Shown here one piece after another: positions 21,095 through 45,773 of a DNA stretch of 64,000 nt. Made by a program: the position numbers and the translations under genes. The notes under the pieces were generated by a model that was not told the DNA's origin, searched no databases, and saw nothing but the letters and a program-made list of their open reading frames with translations. Numbering within the stretch: the stretch's first letter is position 1; the number at the start of each line of letters is the position of its first letter. Origin of the DNA: Zeus faber (lineage: Eukaryota > Chordata > Actinopteri > Zeiformes > Zeidae); NCBI GenBank assembly GCA_960531495.1, contig OY482864.1:5220657-5284656 (forward strand), read 5' to 3'.

Positions 21095-23525
21095 CCCCTA
21101 CCTTCCCTCGAGCCACCCCACTGCTTACTGACAGGTATGGAAATTTTAGAAAGAGATGCAAACCACCTCCACACAGCAACACGACTCAAGGGGGGTTCTA
21201 TGGCTGTTTATTTTTAGCAAGTACCCAAGAACTGCCCTGTGTGTGTGTTTCAAAAGTACCTCCTATTTAGTGACTTCAAGTTCCTTCTCGGATCTTTTCT
21301 TATTACCGACGTGATTGTTTGCACAAAATTTCTTACTATATATTTTATTCAGAAGTACAGTATATGGAATTATATAGACATATGCTCTGAAAACGTTCAT
21401 CGTGCTTTAAGATATTGTAATGAGTGTAAAGTCAGACATTACACACCTCGGCTTTGTTTCACAATTTATTTATTAAGTTACTGATGCTGCGGAATGAATG
21501 AATGCATACACCAGGAAAAAGTAACACATTTTGTCCCTTGTTCCCTGTGCTTTGACAGCAGTTGCAGGATATCACATGCACCTTCAAGTACTTCGAAATA
21601 CAGTAGTCAGGTGAAAACGTGAATGGATCGAAGAGGATGAAATGGATGAAATGGATGAAAACATATCAGAAGTGGAAGGTCTGGAGCTGCCAAAGGGAAA
21701 GAAGGTGCCGGCATGTCTGTGGGTACACTGCTGCCAGGAGGGGTCCATTGGAGAGCTACAGGCTAATGATGCAAGATGGACCCCAATAACACTTGCCGGG
21801 ATCTCGTTGATACTGGGGAACGCTTGTTAATACTGGATGGGGCCGCCCATCTCCGAGACCCCTCTTGCAAAAAAAAACGACATTACAATGACATCAATGT
21901 GCAAAAAAAAAAAAGGGACTCATTTTAGTTATCCTGTCACTGGTTAAGATTGCTAAGGTGACATGCGTTTAAAGCTGAAAATGTAACTGTTTTTCAATCC
22001 GCTCATGTGCGAGAGCTACCTTTGCTGCTTTTGCTGTCCTTGATCATAAATTAATATATAAAAAACGCAGTTGAATGTTGGGCTCGATGATGGCGAAATA
22101 GCCCTAGGTGAAGCCAATGAGACAGTAGTATGACACAAAGAGAGACGGAAAGGTGGAATGAAAGGGGTAGAGGGGAAGTTGCCGGAATGGTGGCCGTGGG
22201 GAAGGTGCGTCGATGTCCCGATATCAAATATTGTTCTTTCTGTTGTTTTGCCAATACGTTTACCTATAGGATAGGAGGGGAAGGGGGCAATCAAGCAGAG
22301 GAAGAGGTGGAGGGAAAGAGATGGAATCTATACTCACCAATGCTCCGTTTACCCCTAGTAAAGCCACGTCTAAAAGGCTTGAGGCACAATCAACCTAACG
22401 TAGAGGGACATAACAAGCATCGCCCCAATCACATAGTCCTTGCAATCCTCGCCTGGCAGACTGCGGCTTTGGTGTAAATGTTTATTCCCTAGCAGTCCTC
22501 TTAGCACACACAGAAGGCTCCTGGTTCCCATCCTCCATGCGGATGCACAATAGGGTCATGTCATTCGGGAACGTCAGCAACAGGAGCTTGGCCAGTTGAT
22601 TTGCGAGGCAGTTTTAGGTCAGGAGAAGGAGGGTATGCATTGAGAAGACGGTGTGTATGATATGATCCAGCCTTAGTCAAACTAAAAAATAAGATTGTAT
22701 GGTATTGCAGCTAGTCTGGTGTTCACTTCATGTAGTTGTTCTTTTTAGTTTTACTCTGTATAAAGTAATACAGGGATGGTGGACCACGTGCCCATGCAGT
22801 ACTCGAAATTTGCCCTTTTGAGTGCCAAGATTGCCAAACGGCATACTCTTGGTGCCACCTGGCACGTGCAATCCCTGATGTACTGTACAGTATGTTAATT
22901 CCTTTTTGTGTAAAGCCAAAATGTGATATGATTGTCTAAAAATACCGTGGGGCAAAGGAGAAAAACTGACTATTTATCTCTGGAGGTCTTGAAGGGGTGG
23001 GCTCACATTTCAAAGGCTGAAAAATGTCCGCCTTGCAGACCTGGGTCAAATTGTAACAGAAACTAGTTTTGCAGGTTTGCTGCACTGTTAAGACAACCAC
23101 AGCAAACGATAGGAAGAGTATACATTTAAAGGACATTGGATGATTTAAGTCCCTTTGTCCTGAACCTAACTTTGTTTTTTCTTCTCCCAGACTCAAATCA
23201 CTTGTTATTGCAACGAAATGACATTTACCCGTGCTTGCTATCGCTTGTTCCTAATGTTGGGGAAACAAGTCCTCGTCAATGACCTCAGCCAGAATAGATA
23301 GAAGATAGACTGATATTATTAAAATGTACATTTCTTCTACAAATTTGCCCGAGGCCTGCTTAAGTGTAGGCACGTTACTATGGATGCTTCAGAGGGGATG
23401 GGGCCACCTGTCGATCTGCTGATGTCTTGTAAATAACCTTAACATAGCTATTAGGCTTTATTACCACAGTATGATATTTGTGTATATTTTATGAATCAAT
23501 AAAGATATGCACAGTGTATAATGGC
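21062..23525 (+). other. csnk1e: csnk1e last exon: 11 codons plus long 3' UTR
   Basis: The acceptor CCCACCCAG precedes codons for [10 protein letters not shown] and a TGA stop (21092-21094). No further coding exon follows. The first well-placed poly(A) signal, AATAAA, is at 23498-23503, so the 3' UTR is about 2.4 kb. The UTR extent is inferred from that signal, and earlier cleavage is possible. Confidence 0.7.
23498..23503 (+). terminator. csnk1e: Probable csnk1e polyadenylation signal
   Basis: Canonical AATAAA followed about 70 bp later by a GT-rich stretch (the (GT)n run at about 23574-23640). Confidence 0.55.
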
Positions 23526-23570
23526 TTACACCTCTTGTAAATATAGTAGAGGGATAGGAAGGGAGAGAAG

Positions 23571-23573
<3 letters not shown>

Positions 23574-23640
<67 letters not shown>
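23574..23640. repeat. (GT)n microsatellite
   Basis: GT dinucleotide run with one interruption (TACG at about 23606), just past the csnk1e poly(A) signal. Confidence 0.95.
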
Positions 23641-23642
<2 letters not shown>

Positions 23643-24079
23643 ACGCTCCACACTGGATAAGGGTGGGTAGGGGGTTAAGGGAGATAAAGTGGGGCTCTCT
23701 GTGGGATTATGGAGCATGGTATGAAGGAGCGGCAAAGAGGGAACATTTATTTTCTGCGTGCGACATACTGTGCCGTATACAGGTTTTACGTATGTCCCGT
23801 CAATATGGGCATTTTACAAATGGTATTGAACTATGGGTTGACCGATGTCAACCAATATATCAAAATTTACAAGCAACACAAAGATACTGTAGAATAAAAT
23901 GCCGATTTTTCAATTAGTCAAAGGGCCTTGTTGGCAATGGGAAACGTACGTTAACACACACAGATAGGTAATGCTCCAGGTGAATGATTAAGTGTAGATT
24001 GGCAGAAAAATATGTCACAATTGAAGATTAAAAAAAAACAAAACAGATAAACTTCAAGTATTCCACGCAATAAACTGTC

Positions 24080-24637
24080 CGTCAGACGCGGTCCGGGTCT
24101 CCAGGGGCGAAGTCACCGCACGCGGGTCAGTGGATGGGAAGTAGAGCTGCGCCTGCGCAGTGCACCGCCGCAGATTCCGCTCCCTTCCTGGCGTTCGACG
24201 GTGCCTCGCTGTAATTGGCTGAGCCGACCCGTCTCGCGGAACGGGTGGAGCGCCACTCGTCGGGAACTTAATCCCCGGAGGTGGGTGGAGGTAGGTGGGT
24301 GGAGGTGGGTGGGACGCGTTCGTGTGGCGCCTGTGACACGCAGTCCCCCCCCCCCCCTAAGGGCCGAATGGACTCGTGAAAAACAAGGCGTTTCGAGCCC
24401 CGCGCTACGACTGAAAATGGCAACCGCGTTGACAACGAAGGGCAGAAGTGTTCGAGTGAGTTCGCAGCAGCGGCTCGGAGTTTCGGTCGCTTCGTTTTGA
24501 GTCCACGGAGCACGGAGCGCCGGCTGGATGGGGAGGAATTAAGGCCGTTTGGGAGTTATTTCAGTGCGTGGAATTGCTCTTCTGGACGCGAAGTGGCTTC
24601 AAAACACCCACTGGACGCAGCTGAAGAGGTATTTAGG
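24080..24637 (+). promoter_or_regulatory. tmem184b: tmem184b promoter and probable non-coding first exon
   Basis: A CpG-rich island with an NRF1-like site, TGCGCCTGCGCA (24148-24159, one mismatch to the consensus), and a G-rich tract of repeated GGTGGG/GGAGGTGGG units (about 24278-24313). It ends in a strong 5' splice site, TTTAGG|GTAAGT, at 24637/24638. The next plus-strand gene is tmem184b, whose coding region starts with an acceptor at 28802, so this is its likely start region. The transcription start is not resolved. Confidence 0.6.
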
Positions 24638-25004
24638 GTAAGTCCGTGCTCAGAACAAAAACGGATGCGATAAGGAACGGGTTAGGTTGGGTAACACTGC
24701 ATTTAGTAAACAATTCATCATCATCATCATCATTCTGAATAATAATAATAATAATAATATCTCCTTTATTCCAGAGGTAATTCTTTGTCAGTTTAGTTAG
24801 ACTTTTATTTCAGGGCTTTCGTTTAAAGCTCATTGGGAGTGGAAAAATAATTGCCTTACAACCTAAAAGTAGGTTTTGTTTTTGGTAGTTGCAAAATGTC
24901 AATTTGAGGTTTGTGTGGGTGTTATCAGATTTCCTTTAATTTCCTTTATTGCCAGGTTAATGTTTGATTTTTTTTTAATCTCACCCCTATTTGTGTGCCA
25001 GTAT

Positions 25005-26690
25005 CTTCTTGCGTCTTTATTGTCCCCGAGGGGCAATTTGATCGTCAACACAACCAATACAGATCATAAAATGGATAAATATGACATACATTCATATAAC
25101 ATACAGTTGATCATCATAATGAAATTGCAATGAGTCCATCAGTCCTTTTGTTAGGTGTGTGTGCGCAATATAATCTAGGCCTATGGCTGGTTTGAAAAGC
25201 CAACAGCCGAGGGAACAAATGATCTCAGATATGTTTGATTTGGCCCTTCTAGGGAATGTACCTCCTCCCTGATGGCAACTCTTGGAACTGCATGAAGAGG
25301 GTTCTAAGGCTCTTCCACAATGGCCTTGGCCCTCCAAGTGGCTCTAACTTGATAAAACATGGCCAAGATCATTCTAGTTAGTGCCAATGGTCTTTTGGCA
25401 AAGTTTAACAATCTTCCCAGCCTATTTCTGCTAACCATGCTGAGGTTGCCAACGGTGAATAGAACATCTTCAAGAGCAACTTGTCAATGTTAAAACCCCT
25501 CAACTTTCTCAAGCAAAACAGCCTCCGACTGGCCTTTTTGCAGATGGATTCAGTTTTGGCATCAAAAGTAATTTTGTCATCCAGGATGGTGCCCGAGTAC
25601 CTATATTGGCTTACTGTCTCCACAGCTATGCCATTGATGAAAGTCGGTTCCGTGACAGAAGGGTTTCGGCGAAAGTCAATAAACATCTCTTTTGTCTTGG
25701 AGACATTGAGTTGCAAGTAAGAGTCATTGCACCATTTGATGAGGCAATAATCAATAAACACTTTTGGTGATGGAAGCTTGGCCGACAGAACGACCACAAA
25801 TTCTTTCCATGACATGGGAACTTTATTCCGTGATAAAGAGAGAGCTGGAAAATCAATGTGAAAATGCCACGCAAGGACACAGCACAGTTTTTAAGCGGTC
25901 GGCTGCTGATGCAGTCAGGCTGGCTGTGGCAGTTCCACCTGCCGCACGCCACCTGAGTGGTGTTTTCAGGGCCCTCTGACACAGAGACACAGGCAGGGAT
26001 GTTACAAAAGCACCAGTTTATTGTAGAGAGTGGGCAATATGTAACAAGCCGGGAGCAGATGACACGTCGTGACGGGGGCTCTACCGTGTGGGCATTTGCT
26101 CGTTGACGGCCAACAGGCGTACAGCCACATCACACCTGAGACTCAGGCATATCAACCAGTTAACCTGCCACTCCTTGTATTTGTCACGCTGAGAACCCCA
26201 AAATAAGCAAAGTTTTTTTTTCAATACGCATATTTCCTCACCTGTGCTTGCTTGGTTTCATTAATTTCATCAATCTCAATCTGGCCACCCTCTGAAGAAA
26301 CTAGAATATCTCAGGTAAAACTGGTTCGACTCCTCTGCCAGGACGGACGGAGTCAGACTCATCAGGGTTAAACACCCCTTTTTTGTTGTCCAATGTCATT
26401 GTCCTCCTGGCAATAATCATTTCTTCACAGAAGGTAATATACTGTAGCTCGATACAGTGACAGTCAGTTCATCTAAGTCAGTACATTAATCTTTAAAAAC
26501 ATCCCAGTTGGTACTGTGAAAACAGCCATTCAGTTCATGAATTGCGCCCTCTGTCCACTCAGCACCCTCTTTGTGCCCAGCTTCCCCTCTCTTGAGGGCC
26601 GATTGATAGACTGGGGCTTGAAGGAGGCAGTTGTGGTCAGATGAGCCTAGTGGTGCCATTGCATAACATTTAACAGCTGTCTTTACGGTG
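25005..26690 (-). mobile_element. Broken non-LTR retrotransposon (Rex1/CR1-like), split by another repeat
   Basis: On the minus strand, about 26690-26486 encodes an endonuclease C-terminus (PLGSSDHNCLLQ, then ELNGCFHSTNWDVFKD). The frame 25815-25405 encodes the C-terminal part of a reverse transcriptase (LQLNVSKTKEMFIDFRR, then SRRLFCLRKLRGFNIDK). The 3' end reads through about 25020 (antisense of TTATTGTCCCCGAGGGGCAA). The region between the coding parts contains a 250-bp copy of the unnamed repeat, and most of the RT catalytic domain is lost. Dead copy. Confidence 0.7.
25925..26175 (+). repeat. Unnamed interspersed repeat, copy C
   Basis: Shares GACACAGAGACACAGGCAGG, GTTTATTGTAGAGAGTGGGC and AACAAGCCGGGAGCAGATGA with copies at 36176-36480 (plus) and 16247-16558 (minus). 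It sits inside a non-LTR retrotransposon. Confidence 0.65.
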
Positions 26691-26699
26691 CTATAGTAC

Positions 26700-27300
26700 A
26701 AGTCCGTCCCGTCTCGACTACTGCAACGCTCTCTTAACAGGCTTGCCGGCCTGTGCGGTGAAGCCACTGCAGATGATACAGAATGCGGCGGCGGGACTGG
26801 TGTTCAACCAGCCACAGAGGGCACATGTCACTCCGCTGCTCATCGAGCTCCACTGGTTACCTGTAGCCACTCGCATCAAGTTCAAGTCTCTTATGCTGGC
26901 CTACAGAGTGATTGCTGGGAATGCTCCCACCTACTTAAATGCTCTTGTAAGAGCACATGTTGCCCCCCGGATGCTGCGCTCGTCAAATGAGCGTCGCCTG
27001 GCTCTGCCGGTTGACAACCATGGCAATCCAGGTTATTCTCATTTGTAGTTCCACGTTGGTGGAACGAGCTGCCAAAAATGACCAGAGCAGGGGCCTCCCT
27101 CTCTGTCTTTAAGAAGCACTTGAAGACCCAGCTCTTCAGTGAGTACCTCCTGTCCTAATCTACAATTACTTAGCACTACCTAGCAGTATTTATTGTTACA
27201 CTAATGTCTCTGTCGCAATGTAGCTTGAATGTTATTCTCCCTTGTAAGTCGCTTTGGATAAAAGCGTCTGCTAAATGTAATGTAAATGTAATGTAAATGT
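26700..27300 (+). mobile_element. L2-clade non-LTR retrotransposon, 3' part
   Basis: The plus strand encodes the L2-type C-terminus: SRLDYCNALLTGLPA at the start, LQMIQNAAAGLVFNQP, then LHWLPVATRIKFKSLMLAYR. After a frameshift near 27030 it continues with WNELPKMTRAGASLSVFKKH. It ends with the typical 3' tail GTCGCTTTGGATAAAAGCGT followed by (ATGTAA)n-like repeats at about 27275-27300. The copy is 5'-truncated at a junction with the antisense element next to it. Confidence 0.85.
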
Positions 27301-27705
27301 CCCAAAAATGTATCATATGTTTTTGGTTAGCTTACACACTGGTAGAAATGACAAAGGGGCTTCTTAAGACTACACGTGATAAAAACAGCCGAGTATTGAA
27401 TGTGGGGCATTGAGGGAAATGCTTCTTTTACATGTAGTAAAATTTGCCAGAATAATACAATCCAAAACGTATAGGCGCCTGGCTGTTTGTACTGTAAATC
27501 TTTGTTTGTTGTTGTTTTCTTCTTCTGGTCAATATGGTAATCCGTGTTGGCCGTCACCCATACCATTTCTTATAATATTATGGACCCCACACAACCAGTT
27601 GTGTTGTGTGGGGTCCCACCCACTCCCTCTCTCCCATCTGTTGTTTTATAATTCCTCTTTGTTTGTGGTAGGTTATTAATGTTTGTAGTAGGTCATTAAT
27701 GTGTG

Positions 27706-27735
27706 TGTCTGTCTGTCTGTCTGTCTGTCTGTCTG
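27706..27735. repeat. (GTCT)n microsatellite
   Basis: Tetranucleotide run GTCT in the first tmem184b intron. From here to 28801 I see no coding exon or recognisable element, apart from an A-run at about 28398-28416. Confidence 0.9.
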
Positions 27736-28801
27736 GGTTTTTACCAGGTTCTTGAGGTGTTTGGAGTGGGTGAATTTCATCCTCAGAAATTCAAGTACTG
27801 GATTAAAATTAGCCTTTTTGTGCCGAAGTGCTTGAAAAGTCCTTGAAAGATTTTGAGTATCGCTTCTACCACACAGGTGATGCCAGGGAAATGTCATTTA
27901 ATCCAGCATGGTTGAAAATAGACACTTAATGTGTATATAATATATGGAGGATTATATTTTATCTTGATATCCTCAAACCCAAAGTCTTTGGCATTTTAGG
28001 TCTCTGTCTATGCCGTACTTTTTATTTTTTCCGAATTACCTTTCGTGCTAGGGTCACACCGCCAGCGACGGGGCTGCAGCGTGAAGCCATGCAGCCCTCG
28101 TCTCGTCGCCATGTGGTCACAGCGCCGGCGATGAGGCTTCTCTGCGCATGGTGTTTGTGGGCGTGTCCACTCAAAATCGACACGCTGTTGTGTGGGCGCC
28201 AAACATTTCAAACCTCTCCATTTTCATATTTAATACAAATTATATAGCTAGATGGTGCTGTGTCTGCTTATTTATTTTATATGTATTCTTATTTTATATA
28301 TTATTCCCTAGAAATATATAATTGTCCTTGTTGGAGAAACAAAAAATGACATGTTCCTTATTTTATTGATAGTATAAGGGTTGTTTTTCATTGGAAAAAA
28401 AAAAAAAAAAAGCCTAATCATGAACAAATACGCACTGGTCTGCGAGTCTTATTTTCCAGGGCTCAGCAGCATTGAAACCTGCTCAACTTTCCTTGTATCG
28501 CCGTGAAGCTGTCAGCTCGTCGTTGCTCCGCCCCCTGCAGCTGGATGAAGCCGAGCTGCGTTTGAAATGCATTGTAGCTTGTCGCTATGCAGCGCCCTGT
28601 CGCTGGTGGTGTGACCGTATCATCGGTCGCATGCCCGTTGGCCTGCTTTTGTTATTTTCCACATTTGTGTATGTAACCCTTTTTGATATGAAATAAAATA
28701 CCTTTTTCTTGTCCTCCATTTGGGGGAAAGAAAAAGGCTGTAAACCTACTTTTGAGATGAACTTTTCAACAGACGGACACACTTTGAACACTTTGTTGCA
28801 G

Positions 28802-38927
<10,126 letters not shown>

Positions 38928-40540
38928 ACACCAGGCGATCGATCACTGCACATCTACACTCTGCCAACGGCCATGCCTACAGCCTCAACTTAGTCTGGAC
39001 TGTTTGGCGGAGGCTTCACTTCCTTTCTGATCCGCGCTGCGTGATGAGCCGAAGGACTTTTTGTTTTTGCTCAGCTGCGGCTTTGGGAAAAAATTGAAAT
39101 GTAAAATAATTTGTAGACATCCCCCCGCCATTGAATTTTAGTATATTTATTTCTTTATTCATAGAGGGCGACTGGTGGAGCAACAGCTTTCAATTACAAA
39201 TGGATTTAAAGGGAAGGGTCAAAAAAGTCAGATCTCATTGATTATCAATGGGACCGACGGAGCTTAAATCTATAACTTCATGTTTGTGAGTAATAGGGAC
39301 GTAATAAGTCAAGCTCTTGGACACTGACTAGACCTAGTGGACGACTGCCACCAGCTCACGGGGATTATATATGACTGTAAAGGGGCAGGGGTGGGGGGCA
39401 GTGCTATTCCTATACTTAGGGATTAGGGCTCATGCTTGCTGGCGATGGGTGAAATGTAGGTTAACTGCAGCTCTCGCTACACCACCAATAGTCCTTTTTT
39501 GTGTGTTACTATTAAATTTCTTGGTCAAACATATTTGGTTGTAAAATGGGTGCTGCAGCTCTCCTTTGGCTGGAGAGAGAAAAAAAAAATCATATCAGAG
39601 ACTTTGTTAGTACATTTTATTACATGAGCCATTCACGCTCGAGATCTTAAAAATGACATTCACCGAAACTCACCAGGAAGCGTCTGATAACTAAATCTGA
39701 CCACCAGGGAGCAGTGTCCACACACATACACACACACAGAGAGAAACCCTTATCTGTAAAGCTCAGATCAACCATTATCGCAGGTTATGCCCGAAGCACA
39801 TGTGACGGAAAAATAATGGTTTGTGGAAGCTCTTCAAGGCCGTCCTCCCTGGCCGGCTGTTGTGTGTTTTTGTCTTTTTCTACTGCCCACGAAATTCTGG
39901 TTCTTAAATATACAGAGAATATAGATGCCACTGCCAGTCGACGTTTTTGTCTGGATAGATTTGTTGTTTTTTTACTTTAACTGGGTTGCTTGATGCCGGC
40001 AGTGGCGCTTTTATTCACAATGTTGGTCATGAGATGTTCAATTAAGTAAATGTTATCAAGGGATTTACAGATACATTGTTTTGTTTTCATTGGTCTTTAG
40101 GTTGGTATTTAAAAAGGTTTGTTTTTTTTCCCATCATGTCCAATTTCAAATATCTAGAATGCAGTGTTCCAGTTTCAGAGGAAAGCCATTCAAAGAACAC
40201 TTCTGCCCTCCCCCACCCCACCCCGTAAATTTTTCTTATGCACTTTCAAACTCCATATCAACGGAGTTGCACGAGAGACAGGCAGAGAACGCAGGAATCT
40301 GTTGTAAATGTCATGTATTAAGTGTGTTCTACAGGAGGGATATTAGTGATGTATGTTTATGTACAAGAAGGGAAAAAAGACTCTTATAACTGGCTTTTTT
40401 TCCCCAAATGTTTTTCATCTTTTCTAGTTATTTGCGTATTATAAAGCTGCTCATATTTATTTTGTTTCAAAAAGATTTTTTTGACAAACATTGACAAAAT
40501 ATCTGGAGAAAGAAATAAAGATGTTTAGTTTTGTCCTTGT
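38928..40540 (+). other. tmem184b: tmem184b 3' UTR
   Basis: From the TAG stop (38925-38927) to just after the first convincing poly(A) signal, AATAAA at 40514-40519, which is followed by a T/G-rich stretch (TTAGTTTTGTCCTTGTGG). No other coding exon is seen. UTR extent is inferred. Confidence 0.7.
40514..40519 (+). terminator. tmem184b: tmem184b polyadenylation signal
   Basis: AATAAA within GAAATAAAGATG, followed within 30 bp by GT-rich sequence, about 1.6 kb after the stop codon. Confidence 0.7.
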
Positions 40541-40785
40541 GGCTCAGTTTATTCATTATGGTTTTTATATTATATATATTATGTATGTGTCAAACTCACA
40601 TTAGACATTATGCAGTAATGTGGGTTTTTTTCTGTTTGTTTTCTTTTTCACTGTTGAAACACTTTCACAGATATTTAAGAACATGTACATTTATTCACAC
40701 AAGGGAAAACCTGACTGGAGCATCCTGCAATTTCCTGAAAGGTTCTGATTAAAATTCTGATTGTATGGATACAGGATGATGTGTG

Positions 40786-40787
40786 TG

Positions 40788-40886
<99 letters not shown>

Positions 40887-40911
40887 ATATATATATGTAT
40901 ATATATATATG

Positions 40912-40963
<52 letters not shown>

Positions 40964-40975
40964 TATACATACACA
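40786..40975. repeat. (TA)n/(GTATAT)n microsatellite
   Basis: About 190 bp of TA dinucleotides with periodic GTATAT interruptions. It is the target into which the adjoining Tc1 element appears to have inserted. Confidence 0.95.
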
Positions 40976-40977
40976 TA

Positions 40978-42506
40978 CACACAACTCACAAAAAGTTAGG
41001 GATATTTGGCTTTCAGGTGAAATTTATGGAAAACGTAAAAAGTTCAGGCTACAGTGATATTATATCATGAAAGTAGGGCATTTAAGTAGAAGCATGTAAT
41101 GGTGATTTCCTCATCTCAAACAATTTATTGAAACAAAAGCCAACAACAGTGGGTTTACCACAACAAAAAATGTCAATGTCTCAATAACTTGTCATGTGCC
41201 CTCGAGCATCAATTACAGCTTGACAACGACGTCTCATGCTGTTCACAAGTCGACTTATTGTCTGCTGAGGCCTGGCCCCCCACTCTTCTTGAAGGGCGGC
41301 CCTCAGGTCATTGAGGTTCTGGGGTACAAAGTTACGAGCCTCTACACGGTGACTCAGCTGATCCCATAGGTTTTCTATGGGATTCAGGTCTGGAGAAAGT
41401 CCAGGCCACTCCATTTGAGGTACCCCAGTCTCCAGCAGCCCATCCCCAATGATGGGACCTCGATGAGCTGGAGCACTGTCCTCCATGAAGATGAAATTAG
41501 ACCTGTGTTGTTCATGCAGGGGCACAATGACTGGATTAATGATGTTATTCAGGTAGTATTGGCTTGTCACTGTACCATTCACAAAGTGTAGGGCAGTTCT
41601 GTATTGACTAGACACACCTGCCCACACTGTAACACCACCACCACCAAAGGCTCGTCTGGTGACAACAGTGGCTGATGCATAGCGCTCTCCTTGACGTCTC
41701 CAACATCGTTGGCGGTCATCATTTCTGCTCAATGTGAATCAACTTTCATCAAAGAACAGCACTGAGGCCCACTGGTGCCTTGTCCGGCGTAGATGCTCCC
41801 TGGCCCATGCAAGACGATGATGCCTGTGCCTGGTGGTGTGGTCAGGTACCCTTTCAGGTCATCTAGCAAGTAGACCACGCCAATATAAACGGTTTTGAAT
41901 GGTTTGACGTGACACTTGGGTGCCTCTCACCTCCCTTAAATGTGCCTGGAATTGAGTGGCATTCATCATCCGGTTCCGCAGGGCACTGTTCACAATGAAG
42001 CGGTCATCAGTGTGGGATGTGGCCAAAGGACGTCCACTTCTATACCTTTCTGTGACTCTTCCAGTCTCTCTGTGTCTCTGTTGGAACCTGCTGATGACAC
42101 TCTGTGACACTCTAAGCTCAGTGGCCACTTCCCTCTGAGAACATCCTGTTTGAAGCCTCACAATGGCGAGGTACTGTTGATCAGTTGTTAGGTGTCGTCT
42201 TGGTCTCATGATGTCAAAATGTGAACAGCATGATGAAGAGGACTGTTTAAATACCAATTCTAATTGAACCAGGAAATGTATTGGTCGATTCATGGATCAA
42301 ACACCTGTTGTGAATTTTGCCGTTCAGCTCCTTGTTAGAGAACAGCAAGTTGTGCAAAAAGTACTGAAACATTGAACAGTTGGACATGTGCATTCAAAAG
42401 TTTAGAGAAGGTCAAATTAAGTTCACCTGTAAAGATTATAGTGCATTTTAGGTTCATCCTGAAATTTCACCCGAAAGCCGAATATCCCTAACTTTTTTGA
42501 GTAGTG
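40978..42506 (-). mobile_element. Tc1-type transposon with both terminal repeats
   Basis: The left end (about 40985-41025: ACTCACAAAAAGTTAGGGAT..., then GGCTTTCAGGTGAAATTT) and the right end (42461-42506, opposite strand: CACTACTCAAAAAAGTTAGG..., then GGCTTTCGGGTGAAATTTC) are terminal inverted repeats of about 45 bp. Both ends are flanked by TA (40976-40977 and 42507-42508), the Tc1/mariner target duplication. The transposase lies on the minus strand. At about 1.53 kb it is full length for the group. Confidence 0.92.
41181..42293 (-). pseudogene. Tc1 transposase, two in-frame stops
   Basis: One continuous minus-strand frame from 42293 to 41181, interrupted by TGA at 41859-41861 and again at 41739-41741. 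The N-terminal part has paired helix-turn-helix DNA-binding character (LTTDQQYLAIVRLQTGCSQREVATELRVSQSVISRFQQRH). The catalytic part contains FFDES (first D, just before the second stop), [10 protein letters not shown] (second D) and [13 protein letters not shown] (E). The DDE order and the 34-residue spacing fit Tc1. Both stops could be CGA->TGA changes, the usual result of CpG decay. There is no frameshift, so the copy was silenced recently relative to the other elements here. Confidence 0.88.
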
Positions 42507-42514
42507 TATAGGTA

Positions 42515-42526
<12 letters not shown>

Positions 42527-42558
<32 letters not shown>

Positions 42559-42630
42559 CACATATATATATATATATGTGTGTGTGTGGGTGTTGGTAGG
42601 TAGGTAGGTAGGTATGTGTGTATATATATT
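42527..42630. repeat. (TA)n/(GT)n/(GTAG)n microsatellite
   Basis: Mixed TA, GT and GTAG runs immediately right of the Tc1 element. With the left-hand TA run it shows that the element sits inside a simple-sequence tract. Confidence 0.9.
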
Positions 42631-42689
42631 TAAATGTGTTAAAATGAACGTTTGTTCACCATCAGCGGTACGTCCCACCATGTTGCCTT

Positions 42690-42905
42690 AACATGCCAGA
42701 TGGATATGTATAACCCCTACCCCGGAACAAGAAGCCCGATCCATGAGGGCCCCACCTCACAACTTACAGGACTTAAAGGATCTGCTGCTAACGTCTTGGT
42801 GCCAGATACCACAGGACACCTTTCAGAGGTCTTGTGGAGTCCATGCCTCCACGGGTCACAGCTGTTTTGGCAGCACAAGGGGAAGCTACACAATATTAGT
42901 GGTTA
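42690..42905 (+). repeat. Tc1 transposase 3' fragment, plus orientation
   Basis: This sequence (GGACTTAAAGGATCTGCTGC, AACGTCTTGGTGCCAGATAC, CAGGACACCT) is the reverse complement equivalent of 16080-16200. It is therefore a relic of the same Tc1 family in opposite orientation. No ends are kept. Confidence 0.7.
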
Positions 42906-42963
42906 GGGTTATTCATGTGCCCTGCCTCTGTTATTAGTATGTGTATATTTCAAGCAGAAAGTA

Positions 42964-45773
<2,810 letters not shown>

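Noticed and set aside
23520-23740. Regular repeats considered as a CRISPR-like or satellite array
   Set aside because: Simple GT microsatellite without spacers; the window is eukaryotic.
25481-25979. Plus-strand frames at 25.5-26.0 kb
   Set aside because: Antisense shadows of the non-LTR retrotransposon coded on the minus strand.
40675-41070. Ile/Tyr-rich frames on both strands
   Set aside because: Produced by the (TA)n tract; not coding.
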